Below, piece after piece: positions 15,352-23,325 of a stretch of DNA of 33,672 nucleotides. The stretch's first letter is position 1, and each line of letters begins with the position of its first letter. A program made the position numbers and the translations under genes. This DNA comes from UBA525 sp964589765 (GTDB taxonomy: Archaea; Nanobdellota; Nanobdellia; Woesearchaeales; UBA525), in NCBI GenBank assembly GCA_964589765.1, contig CAZPUM010000013.1, positions 1 to 33,672 of the forward strand, given 5' to 3'. A model generated the notes under the pieces. It saw only the letters and a program-made list of their open reading frames with translations, made no database searches and had not been told where the DNA came from.

Positions 15352-18300
15352 GTGGCTGAGTTATTACCAAAGAAGAAAGTAACAGATAAGCAAAGAGAGT
15401 TTCTAGAACGCCTTTCAGAAGCGCTTCCGTATGATTTAAAGGATGACACAGAAGATATGTCTAATCCTATATTCAACAGAATGCCTACTCTGACTGAGAT
15501 GGTTCAGGCAACAGGTGTTGGAGGGCCTGCTTCTCTCAGGAGGTACATTGGAGCTGTTGAGGACAGATGGGCTCTTCCCGATAGCTATATCCAGGGAGAT
15601 TTTGAAGAAGTTCAGGCAAGAGCCAGAAGACTGATTCGCCAATACAGAATAAGGCGACAGCCAGATGGAACTCTCAACGAAGAGGACAAAACCTTCTTGA
15701 TGTTGGGTCCTCTCGGCACAGCCAGCCGATTAACAAACCCTGATGCTTTCAAAGGACTTGCAATCGTAAACGAAGCCTACGGTTTCAAAGACAGTTTGAA
15801 AGGTGTTTTAATCGGAGGAGATGTTGTTCCTGAGATTGGCGCTTACTGGACAATCAGATTACAAGACCAGCAAATCCTCATGGGCAAGATGCCCGACTCT
15901 GTTAAGCACATTCTTGAACAGAAACACAAAGAGCTCCATGAGAATGGAAACGGCAACGGAGATGAGGGCGGTGAACTGCCTCAGGGAAGATTCAATCTGG
16001 ACGAGCTCATTGAGGACGAGCGCCTGGAACAGCACGATGTTGATTTCATCCGCGATGAAGTCGCAGGAACAATCAACAGTCTGGAGGCGGCTTTAGAAAC
16101 TGCTGCTCACCAAATTGCGCCAACAGTAAAGAGTCTGAATCCTGATGCAGACATAATTATTCAATGGAGTGTTTCAGACTACTTCAACATTCGTGAAAGA
16201 ATCAAGTACTTTATCGATCAACAGAAAAAGATTGAATCTATGGAGCTTCAGGCCGAAAAGATTCCTGAAGTTGAAGAGAGTATAATCAAACAAAGAAGAA
16301 TATATGCTCAGCATAAACTTAGTTATGATGTTGGCAAGTATGTGATGGAAACTCTTGATGATGTATCAAGAACTGTTACTTTAGGAGAAGGAGAAGATTC
16401 TGAAACAGTCCCTGTAAAGGAATTGACAGGAATGGACTTCAGAAACTATGTCAAGGAGAGTATACTTGGTAATCAAGCTACAGGTTTTGACAATAAACTT
16501 GAGGAATGGCAGGAAAGGTTCTACAAAGCCAGGTCGATATCCAAGGATGCGGATGAGGAAGAGTTTGAGGATGCACTGAACATAGCACTTCTAAGATACA
16601 CTAGAGACCAGATTCGTGGCTTTGACACTGTGAATGACCGCGCCACTGTTTCAAAGGGCTCAAGAAATGCTGCCAACGATAAGCTTCAGGCTCTTAAAAC
16701 CAAACTTGAAGGTCTTGAAAATCTAGCGGCAAGAATCGAAACCGAAAAACGCCAAAGTATGGCCCACATCACAAAGCAATACGCTTTGGAAGCAAGCGAT
16801 TCAAAGGTCATGAACCTTGTTGTAAAGAAACAGTATTCCGATGCGTACGAAGTATTCCTGGGCAGGTTGGAAGAGCTTGTTGATAGACCACTAAGAGCAC
16901 ACATCTTGAAACGAACCAAAGCTGTGGTTGAACTGGGACTTCCAGAAGGTCTGCCTGGCAACATGGCTGAATTCACTGCAACATCTGATGAGAGCGATTC
17001 AATAGAGTACGCTCTTGATGGTGACAGTGAGATGGCAAAGAAAGTTGATGAGGCAGAGAATATTATGCTTGACAAGGTCAAAGCCAAGAGTTTAGGAACC
17101 AAGGTTGCGATGATTACTGCGCCAAACTTCCAGAGGAGTAACGAACCAATTTATGGCGACCTAGCAGCACTTCAAGCTATTCACGATGAGGCCGTAGCAA
17201 GACAGGTTGCTAAAGGAAGGTCTGTGTCTGAATTTGAAGGTATGGCTGATGCAGACATATTCTTCACTGCATATGGTGCAGGAGGATGGGAAGGCCAGCC
17301 AAAGATGCGCTTGGCAGAAACAACAATTCCTGGTGAATACCGCGAGACTCCCGAGGTTGTTTCTTACATTAAAGGTTCAACAATGCATGATGTTGAGAAG
17401 CTATCTAAAGCTCAGGCGCATGGTAACCGTTCATGGAACGTAAAGAGGTTCACAAAGGGAGGCATGGCTCCAGGAGCTCTCTTCCACATAATAGGAGCTG
17501 ACGGTGGTCACCACGGAAGGTTCTTTGGAACGGGCGGTCTCGCAAAGCTTGGTGCTGAGTTCTACGATGAGTATGAAACACTAACCAGGGCTAGAGACAA
17601 GGCAAAGTCCAAGAGTGAAAAAACCGAAGCGACTGAAAGACTTGAAGAGTTCTTTGATAAGGTTAAGATTTATACAAAAACAACTTTAGACCTTGGTGAC
17701 GGACACTACGGTGCAAGTCACACAAAGGGAAGACCGACCCAGCACGAAGCTGTAAAGTCCAGCGCGATGGCGATGGTTGACTCTATGGGAATACCTGATG
17801 CGACAATCCACTCTGAGATGCTTCACGGCAAGATGATGATTAGATCGTGGGGTTACGATTGTACAATTGAAGCGGCGATGAAAGCGAATGGTTTGGATAT
17901 GCCAAAGCTTCTTGCTCCGATGTATCAGGAACTAAAAGAAGGAAACCTGTCTGCAACCCAGTTCTTATTCCTACAACACTTGTTCGGAAATGAACTCGCA
18001 GCTGCGGACTTTATCGAACCAAGAAGACAACTGGATATGTTGAAGAAAGCATGGATTCCATTCACTCAAGAAATAATGAGCAAGGGTGGACGCGCTGCTT
18101 ATCTGTCAGGAAACCACTGGAACACATCCTGCTACTCAGACGAGGCGCATAACATTGTTCAGATGTATGATGAGAAATGGCTTGACCTTGGACTTCTTCA
18201 CTATGTTGAAGGAGGGTATGGTAACAGCCAGACTGTCGGAGAAATTTACTTGCCAGGAACAAAGCAGAAGGCGATGGTTTTCCACAAGATGTGGCATGGC

Positions 18301-18843
18301 AGAGTAGAGGTTGACAGGATGGGTCAGCAGGCGGTCAAGATTAGAAATGGTGGAAGGTATAAACTGACTGATGACAGGCACCAGCCTGGATACGTTGTTC
18401 ATGCGGGCCACTTTGGACTGCTAAGTCCGGGTAACCAGCCTTGGAACCCCTATGTTCCTCAGATTGGGAAGACCGGTAGCTTGAGAGGCTCATCTTACTT
18501 CCTATATGATGACGATCCTGAAAAGGAGTTCTTCGGTTGGGGTTTCTACCTTGACGACGCAACAGATTCCATCATAGGTTGGAATGAGCAGGCAAAGAAT
18601 CTTGCATATGTTGATACTTTACAGAGGAGATATGCTCACAAGCTTGCAACGGGTGCGCAACAGAGGCAGATTGTTCGCGAAAAGAATCTGCTTACGCTTG
18701 TTGAGAGTGGCGCAACAGAGCTTGAGTCTGGTAACTTTGTGATTCCGCCAGGCGGAAGACTGGTTGAGCCTGTTGAAGCTCCGGGAGTTGTTGTACCTCA
18801 TGTGCTGATGCCCAACGGAGAAATGTATTCTTCTGAAGAATAA
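15352..18843 (+). CDS. Large 1164-residue protein with metallophosphoesterase-like C-terminal half
   Basis: I do not recognise the whole protein; residues below count from the TTG at 15349, one codon before the GTG at 15352. A GGGG ribosome-binding element (about 15337-15340) and an A/T box near 15300 support a start at either codon. Residues about 45-70 (PTLTEMVQATG onward) look like a DNA-binding helix-turn-helix, and about 220-560 is charged and helical with coiled-coil stretches. The C-terminal half has calcineurin-like phosphoesterase motifs in order: GADGGHHG (716-723), GDGHYG (783-788), GNHWN (921-925), His979 or His983, and AGHFG (1019-1023). The GNHD/E acid is Trp here and the final GHxH is GHFG, so the metal site is altered. 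No membrane span. It could act on nucleic acid; the function is unknown. Confidence 0.8.
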   Translation: MAELLPKKKVTDKQREFLERLSEALPYDLKDDTEDMSNPIFNRMPTLTEMVQATGVGGPASLRRYIGAVEDRWALPDSYIQGDFEEVQARARRLIRQYRIRRQPDGTLNEEDKTFLMLGPLGTASRLTNPDAFKGLAIVNEAYGFKDSLKGVLIGGDVVPEIGAYWTIRLQDQQILMGKMPDSVKHILEQKHKELHENGNGNGDEGGELPQGRFNLDELIEDERLEQHDVDFIRDEVAGTINSLEAALETAAHQIAPTVKSLNPDADIIIQWSVSDYFNIRERIKYFIDQQKKIESMELQAEKIPEVEESIIKQRRIYAQHKLSYDVGKYVMETLDDVSRTVTLGEGEDSETVPVKELTGMDFRNYVKESILGNQATGFDNKLEEWQERFYKARSISKDADEEEFEDALNIALLRYTRDQIRGFDTVNDRATVSKGSRNAANDKLQALKTKLEGLENLAARIETEKRQSMAHITKQYALEASDSKVMNLVVKKQYSDAYEVFLGRLEELVDRPLRAHILKRTKAVVELGLPEGLPGNMAEFTATSDESDSIEYALDGDSEMAKKVDEAENIMLDKVKAKSLGTKVAMITAPNFQRSNEPIYGDLAALQAIHDEAVARQVAKGRSVSEFEGMADADIFFTAYGAGGWEGQPKMRLAETTIPGEYRETPEVVSYIKGSTMHDVEKLSKAQAHGNRSWNVKRFTKGGMAPGALFHIIGADGGHHGRFFGTGGLAKLGAEFYDEYETLTRARDKAKSKSEKTEATERLEEFFDKVKIYTKTTLDLGDGHYGASHTKGRPTQHEAVKSSAMAMVDSMGIPDATIHSEMLHGKMMIRSWGYDCTIEAAMKANGLDMPKLLAPMYQELKEGNLSATQFLFLQHLFGNELAAADFIEPRRQLDMLKKAWIPFTQEIMSKGGRAAYLSGNHWNTSCYSDEAHNIVQMYDEKWLDLGLLHYVEGGYGNSQTVGEIYLPGTKQKAMVFHKMWHGRVEVDRMGQQAVKIRNGGRYKLTDDRHQPGYVVHAGHFGLLSPGNQPWNPYVPQIGKTGSLRGSSYFLYDDDPEKEFFGWGFYLDDATDSIIGWNEQAKNLAYVDTLQRRYAHKLATGAQQRQIVREKNLLTLVESGATELESGNFVIPPGGRLVEPVEAPGVVVPHVLMPNGEMYSSEE

Positions 18844-18848
18844 AAAAT

Positions 18849-18881
18849 GCCGGTATTTCACCGGCGCTGTTCTCTTTTTTT
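18849..18881. terminator. Bidirectional hairpin terminator
   Basis: GCCGGT (18849-18854) and ACCGGC (18860-18865) form a 6-bp GC-rich stem with a 5-base loop. A T run follows rightward (18875-18881), and an A run (18842-18847) gives a T run leftward. It lies between two convergent genes and could end both. Hairpin-plus-T terminators are not the archaeal norm, but T runs alone suffice there. Confidence 0.65.
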
Positions 18882-18913
18882 ATTCTGACCTTTTGTAGTA
18901 CCTCCCTCTTCTG

Positions 18914-19531
18914 TCATTGTATCATGTCGAAGTCAACCCACTTTCCAAAGGAGCGGATCTCCTGGGCTCCTCTTTCGGAAACTGCGGCAACTCGAATCAT
19001 CCTGTATATTTTTGAATCTGGAGGCAAAACGAACTCTCTGTTACCGTAAGAGAACGTGCCTCCGTCAAACTTTGAGTCTAACTCATTTTGATAGGGATCG
19101 ATTACTTTAGGAATGGGTTCAGTTCCCTTAATTTGGTCTGTTGTAACTGGGAAAAACATTGTGCTTCCATCAGGGTCTGAACCCGAGTAAATTCCCATTT
19201 TTGTTTCAATTGCGTTAATTCCTATTTGGTATGTGATATCGAAAATCATATTGTCCAGGGAGACGAGCAGTCTAGGAATATCTCTTCCTGTAATTCCAAC
19301 AAGTTCTCCTATTTTGTCGGCAGAATCAAGTTCTAAATTATCGTCAAGCAGTTTGTATTCTTCACCAATCATTGGTCCGTTGGCACTAAGCCAGGTACTC
19401 CAAAATCTCTTTTTGTGGTGTTCTCTGCTGTTGTATGCGAGAGCCTCTTCTCGGACTATTACGCTGTTTCTGTAAGTTAAGCTCCACACATCACCGGGGG
19501 TCATTGCTATCTTTTCTAGTATCATGGTCAT
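18914..19531 (-). CDS. Unknown protein, about 205 residues
   Basis: I do not recognise this family. The soluble alpha/beta protein starts near MTMILEKIAMTPGDVW and ends GKWVDFDMIQ. It has no signal peptide or membrane span and no complete catalytic motif. Possible starts are GTG 19534, ATG 19531 and ATG 19525, all just after a leader hairpin. A minus-strand A/T box (19611-19623) predicts a transcript beginning near 19590, so this mRNA has a leader of about 55-60 bases, unlike most neighbours. It is convergent with the 1164-residue gene (shared hairpin terminator) and divergent from the PadR operon. Confidence 0.75.
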   Translation of the reverse strand: MTMILEKIAMTPGDVWSLTYRNSVIVREEALAYNSREHHKKRFWSTWLSANGPMIGEEYKLLDDNLELDSADKIGELVGITGRDIPRLLVSLDNMIFDITYQIGINAIETKMGIYSGSDPDGSTMFFPVTTDQIKGTEPIPKVIDPYQNELDSKFDGGTFSYGNREFVLPPDSKIYRMIRVAAVSERGAQEIRSFGKWVDFDMIQ

Positions 19532-19534
19532 CAC

Positions 19535-19588
19535 TGTTTTGGTGAGGGAATGCGGGAGTCGCCCGTCCCAAGGAGGTGTGCCAAAACA
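19535..19588 (-). promoter_or_regulatory. Structured 5' leader hairpin with an anti-Shine-Dalgarno-like loop
   Basis: Read on the minus strand, TGTTTTGG (from 19588) pairs perfectly with CCAAAACA (ending 19535), which abuts the start codons at 19534/19531. Inside are GGGA/TCCC and CGGG/CCCG stems with loop CGACT. An unpaired strand holds ACCTCCTT, the same as the archaeal 16S 3' end sequence. The minus-strand A/T box at 19611-19623 would start transcription almost at the first stem base. A translation or stability control element is likely; no known riboswitch fits. Confidence 0.5.
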
Positions 19589-19610
19589 TCTATGTCATAC
19601 TAACTCACAT

Positions 19611-19623
19611 GATTATATAAATG
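19611..19623 (-). promoter_or_regulatory. TATA box for the 18914-19531 gene
   Basis: CATTTATATAATC on the minus strand, centred about 27 bases before the leader hairpin's first base (19588). Confidence 0.5.
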
Positions 19624-19655
19624 TTATGAATTTATCTTACAACATCATACTTTTT

Positions 19656-19701
19656 AGTATCGGTATAGATATATTTATAAAGATATATCGAACCCGATAC
19701 T
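19656..19701. promoter_or_regulatory. 46-bp palindromic operator centred on the padR TATA box
   Basis: AGTATCGG (19656-19663) is the exact complement of CCGATACT (19694-19701), and GATATAT (19668-19674) of ATATATC (19683-19689). Both pairs share one centre, 19678.5, which falls on the TATA box TTTATAAA (19674-19681). That box is 26 bases before ATG 19704. Binding of the PadR-like product here would block TBP, so autorepression of the ABC operon is likely. Confidence 0.7.
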
Positions 19702-19703
19702 AT

Positions 19704-20204
19704 ATGAGAGGAGGTATGCTTCCACACTTGGTGATGCACGAGCTTTCTGAAAAGCCACACTCAGGTTACGGTTTATGTAAATCCATAGAGCAGAAAACAG
19801 GTCATAGGCCTAGCTATGGAAGTATATACCCCTATCTGGATAAACTCTCAAGTGAAGGGCTGGTGAGTGTTAAAGAAGTTGGGAGAAAGAAAGTATACTC
19901 CTTAACAAAAAAAGGAAAAGAACACTACAAAGAGATGTCGGTTCATATGAATGAATTATTTGACCAGACCTCTGCACGAATTCGCGCAATTTTTGAGATG
20001 ACTGGTCAGGACCCTGCTCCAACACTTGCTTTTTTCAGCAGACTGAGAAAAGGAGAATTGCCGTTAGGAAGAGTCACTTGTAAATTGATGAATTTAAGAG
20101 ATACAATATTCAAAATGGTTGAGGATGGAAGAGCTGAGAGAAACAAAAAGGAACTCAACGAAATGCTTGACGAATTTCAGAAGCGTCTGGAGAGGATGAA
20201 ATGA
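19704..20204 (+). CDS. PadR-family transcriptional regulator
   Basis: PadR proteins are winged-helix dimers, often repressors that respond to small compounds and control exporters. The winged helix spans about residues 1-75: LVMHELSEKPHSGYGLCKSIE, then the diagnostic RPSYGSIYPYLDKLSSEGLV and a KVYSLTKKG wing. A helical dimerisation tail follows (about 95-166). I chose ATG 19704, 26 bases after the TATA box, rather than an in-frame codon at 19524 upstream of the promoter; ATG 19716 is an alternative. The 166-residue length is normal. The last bases overlap the ABC ATPase start (ATGA). A symmetric operator sits on its own TATA box, implying control of itself and the transporter. Confidence 0.92.
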   Translation: MRGGMLPHLVMHELSEKPHSGYGLCKSIEQKTGHRPSYGSIYPYLDKLSSEGLVSVKEVGRKKVYSLTKKGKEHYKEMSVHMNELFDQTSARIRAIFEMTGQDPAPTLAFFSRLRKGELPLGRVTCKLMNLRDTIFKMVEDGRAERNKKELNEMLDEFQKRLERMK

Positions 20205-20890
20205 AGAATAAAAAACCAATCATAGAACTCAGAGAGGTGTGGAGAACATACACTATGGGCGAGGCAAAAGTTCATGCTCTCAGAGGAATAGATTTCAAAG
20301 TTCAGGAAGGTGAGTTTGTTGCAATAATGGGTCCTTCAGGCAGCGGAAAATCAACGGCCATGAACATGATTGGTTGTCTGGATATTCCCACAAAAGGTTC
20401 TGTCTTACTTTCCGGACAGAATATCAGTCACTTGTCAGAATCAGATTTAGCCCAGATTCGTGGGCAGAAAATAGGTTTCATATTTCAAAAATTCAACTTA
20501 ATCAATACACTGTCTGCAAAAGAAAACGTGATGCTCCCCATGATATTCCAAGGAATGTCTGAAGAACAGCGTCACGAACGAGCAGAAGAGCTTTTGGATT
20601 TGGTTGACTTAACAGACAGAATGGACCACAAACCAAACGAGCTGTCAGGAGGACAGCAACAGAGGGTTGCGATTGCACGCTCATTGGCTGTGGACCCCAC
20701 AGTTATTCTTGCTGACGAACCCACAGGGAACCTTGACAGCAAGACAGGTGGAACTGTTATGGACTTTCTGAAAAAACTCCACAAGGAGAAAGGGACAACA
20801 ATAGTTATGGTTACACACGACGAACACGTCGCTAAACACGCCGACAGGGTTCAATACCTGAAGGACGGACAAATAGTAAAAAAAATTTGA
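20201..20890 (+). CDS. ABC transporter ATPase, MacB/LolD type
   Basis: The 229-residue ATPase powers the paired permeases downstream. Walker A is GPSGSGKST (about 44-52), the Q loop IGFIFQKFNL, the signature LSGGQQQR, Walker B VILADEPTGNLDS, and the H loop VTHD. The closest type is the MacB/LolD/FtsE group, which moves substrates in or from the membrane rather than across it. The start overlaps the PadR stop by 4 bases (ATGA), so translation is coupled. No membrane segment. Confidence 0.95.
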   Translation: MKNKKPIIELREVWRTYTMGEAKVHALRGIDFKVQEGEFVAIMGPSGSGKSTAMNMIGCLDIPTKGSVLLSGQNISHLSESDLAQIRGQKIGFIFQKFNLINTLSAKENVMLPMIFQGMSEEQRHERAEELLDLVDLTDRMDHKPNELSGGQQQRVAIARSLAVDPTVILADEPTGNLDSKTGGTVMDFLKKLHKEKGTTIVMVTHDEHVAKHADRVQYLKDGQIVKKI

Positions 20891-20898
20891 GGTAAAAA

Positions 20899-22095
20899 AT
20901 GAAAATAGCACCACTAGTATTAATTTTGGCATTGCTGGTTACACCTCTAGCATCTGCTGACCTAATAACATATGGCAGCGGATTAGAAGCAACATTGCTC
21001 TACTACGAGCCTGTACCCGCACAGCCAGGAGATTCCATTGATGTTTATATTCAGATTGAAAACAATGGTGGAAACCCATCGAAAGTAGGAACATTGACCG
21101 TCCTAGAAGGAGGTCCTTTCACGGTTGAAAATGAAGCTGACCGTGTGAAAAATATTCCGATAATTCCAGGCCAAGAAAATTTTCTGACGAATATTGGTAT
21201 AAGGGTAAGCAAGGACGCGAACGAAGGAGACAATATCCTGAAAGTCCGTGTCCAGGAAACGGGCTCTACATCGTATCAAGAGTTTGACTTGCCGATTAAT
21301 GTTCAGGGAACAACAAGTGCACTTTCAATCACAAGTGCTGTGACTGTACCTGAAGAGGTAATGCCTGGTGAAGAGGCAAGACTGGCTGTTAAGGTGAAGA
21401 ATGTAGGGGATACAAAGGTCAGAAATGTTGACGTGGCTTTGGACCTTACAGATTTGAGCATAGTTCCTACAACCAGCAGTGACAGCAAAACAATAAGTAG
21501 GCTGTTGGGTGGCCAGGAAACAACATTTTCGTTCGACCTAATAACTTATCCTGATGCAACTGCGAGAGCTTATAGGATTCCAATAACTCTAAGTTATGAT
21601 GATGAGCAAGGAAATGCGAAGAGTCAGGAAGAGACTGTAGGAATTATTGTTGGAACCAAGCCTGAACTTCTTGTCTACTTCGACTCAGTTGATATGTCTC
21701 CTGAGAACAGAGAAGGAGAGGTAGTCATTCAGTTCGTGAATAAAGGATTGGCAGAAATTAAACTTCTTGAAATGGAAGTGCTTGAGAACGATAACGTTTA
21801 TGTCACAACGGAAAGTGAAATAATCTATGTTGGAAACATCGATGCTGATGATTATGAATCAGCAGAGGTTGGACTTCACGTTAATGGACAAGAGACTAAA
21901 GTTCCAATCAGAATAAAGTACCGTGACGCTCTCAATAGAGAGTATGAAGAGACCCATGAACTGGTAGTCAGAGTTCCTAAGGCAAACGGCAACGGAGGCA
22001 CTAGTGTCTGGATTTGGGTAATCCTTCTGATACTCATCGCAGGCGGAGTCTGGTACTGGCGTAAAAGGAAGTCAGGCAAGAAGGGAAGACGCTGA
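20899..22095 (+). CDS. Extracytoplasmic CARDB/COG1361-like protein of the ABC operon
   Basis: The 398-residue protein has a signal peptide (LVLILALLVTPLASA, cleavage about residue 20), repeated Ig-like CARDB/NEW3-type beta domains (about 40-360) and a C-terminal membrane anchor (VWIWVILLILIAGGVWYW, about 370-388) with a very basic tail. It lies between the ATPase and the two permeases, the place held by the MacA adaptor in bacterial MacAB. It may capture substrate or bridge to the surface layer, but it has no MacA fold. A GAGGT ribosome-binding site stands just before ATG 20899. The next gene starts directly after its stop. Confidence 0.8.
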   Translation: MKIAPLVLILALLVTPLASADLITYGSGLEATLLYYEPVPAQPGDSIDVYIQIENNGGNPSKVGTLTVLEGGPFTVENEADRVKNIPIIPGQENFLTNIGIRVSKDANEGDNILKVRVQETGSTSYQEFDLPINVQGTTSALSITSAVTVPEEVMPGEEARLAVKVKNVGDTKVRNVDVALDLTDLSIVPTTSSDSKTISRLLGGQETTFSFDLITYPDATARAYRIPITLSYDDEQGNAKSQEETVGIIVGTKPELLVYFDSVDMSPENREGEVVIQFVNKGLAEIKLLEMEVLENDNVYVTTESEIIYVGNIDADDYESAEVGLHVNGQETKVPIRIKYRDALNREYEETHELVVRVPKANGNGGTSVWIWVILLILIAGGVWYWRKRKSGKKGRR

Positions 22096-23325
22096 ATGTT
22101 AAAGGACTACTTCCGCCTCGCCCTTGCAAACATAAGGAAGAGGCGCCTCAGGTCTTGGCTGACGATGATAGGTATATTCATCGGCATCGCGGCAGTCGTC
22201 AGCCTAATATCTCTGGGTCAGGGAATGCAGAAAGCTATCGAAGAGCAGTTTTTTGCCCTTGGTGCGGACAAAATATCTATCACAACAAAAGGGCCCAGTT
22301 TTGGGCCCCCTGGTAGCTTTACAGATATCCAACTGACAGAAGATGATGTTGAAGTGGTCCAAAGGGCCAACGGTGTTATCATAGCAACTGACAGGATAGT
22401 GGAACCGATAACTGTTGAGTTCAATGACAAAGAACGGTTTCTGTATCTTGTAAGTCTTCCTCAGGACAAAGAAGAACGTGATATGGTGCTCGAGATAGCA
22501 GGCATATCTGAAAAGGACATAATTCGTGGAAGAAACCTGAAAACCTCTGACCGGCTCAAGGTCATAATGAGTGAGGACTACTATAAAGACCCAAAGTTTG
22601 ACGGTGCATCCCTTGATATTGGCGATAATGTCAAAATCAACGGCAGGTCAACAGAGGTTGTAGGGTTTTTTAAGAAAACAGGAAACCCCTTTGCGGACAT
22701 AAGTTTCGTAATGAACGAAGAACCTATGAGGGACCTTCTTGACATGCCTGACAAAGTAGGACTCATAGCAGCACAGATAGCACCGGGTGCTAATATGGAA
22801 CTTGTTGTTCAAAACATAGAGAAAGACCTGCGAAATCATAGAAACGTTGACATTGGTGAAGAAGATTTCGACGTCCAGACAGGACAGGACACTCTGGAAA
22901 CCCTGACTACTGTATTGAGTATAGTAACTGCGGTTCTTGTAGGAATAGCTGCAATCAGTCTACTTGTGGGTGGTATCGGAATAATGAATACCATGTATAC
23001 AGCGGTTCTTGAACGCCGAAGAGAGATAGGCATAATGAAAGCAATAGGAGGAACAAAACTTGACATAATATCAATATTCTTGATTGAATCCGGAATGCTT
23101 GGTCTTGCAGGAGGTTTTATTGGAATGTTTCTTGGTGTTCTGTTTAGTCTAGCAGTTCAGTGGATAGCTTTTTTAGGCTTGGGAACCATGCTGATTAAGG
23201 CAGACTTCCCATGGTACCTCCTGGTAGGAAGTCTGGTTTTCAGCTTCCTTGTGGGAAGCCTTGCAGGAACATACCCTGCTTTGCAGGCAGCAAAACTGCA
23301 ACCGGTGGAGGCTCTAAGGTCATGA
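22096..23325 (+). CDS. ABC permease 1, MacB/FtsX type
   Basis: The 409-residue permease has the MacB arrangement. An N-terminal span with the signature MIGIFIGIAAVVSLISLGQG is followed by a large extracytoplasmic MacB_PCD-like domain (about 45-265). Three spans close the protein, including LLVGGIGIMNTMYTAVLERRREIGIMKAIG, the coupling motif that touches the ATPase. Start ATG 22096 follows the previous stop directly. It is a paralogue of the next gene, so the transporter is a heterodimer. The substrate is unknown; the family includes peptide, lipid and drug exporters. Confidence 0.92.
   Translation: MLKDYFRLALANIRKRRLRSWLTMIGIFIGIAAVVSLISLGQGMQKAIEEQFFALGADKISITTKGPSFGPPGSFTDIQLTEDDVEVVQRANGVIIATDRIVEPITVEFNDKERFLYLVSLPQDKEERDMVLEIAGISEKDIIRGRNLKTSDRLKVIMSEDYYKDPKFDGASLDIGDNVKINGRSTEVVGFFKKTGNPFADISFVMNEEPMRDLLDMPDKVGLIAAQIAPGANMELVVQNIEKDLRNHRNVDIGEEDFDVQTGQDTLETLTTVLSIVTAVLVGIAAISLLVGGIGIMNTMYTAVLERRREIGIMKAIGGTKLDIISIFLIESGMLGLAGGFIGMFLGVLFSLAVQWIAFLGLGTMLIKADFPWYLLVGSLVFSFLVGSLAGTYPALQAAKLQPVEALRS

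Noticed and set aside
19571..19603. Tiny plus-strand gene after AGGAGGTG
   Set aside because: The frame from ATG 19592 stops after three codons; the G-rich run is better explained as part of the minus-strand leader hairpin.
19524..19703. Upstream in-frame extension of the PadR regulator
   Set aside because: It precedes the TATA box and crosses the divergent leader hairpin; the PadR fold begins after 19704.
22289..22311. GGGCCC ... GGGCCC hairpin
   Set aside because: It is inside permease 1 coding sequence and encodes a Gly-Pro-Ser-Phe-Gly-Pro segment; no sign of regulatory use.
23211..23321. N-terminal extension of permease 2 into permease 1
   Set aside because: The extension has no membrane or family character; ATG 23322 overlaps the preceding stop in the usual ATGA manner and begins the conserved permease sequence.
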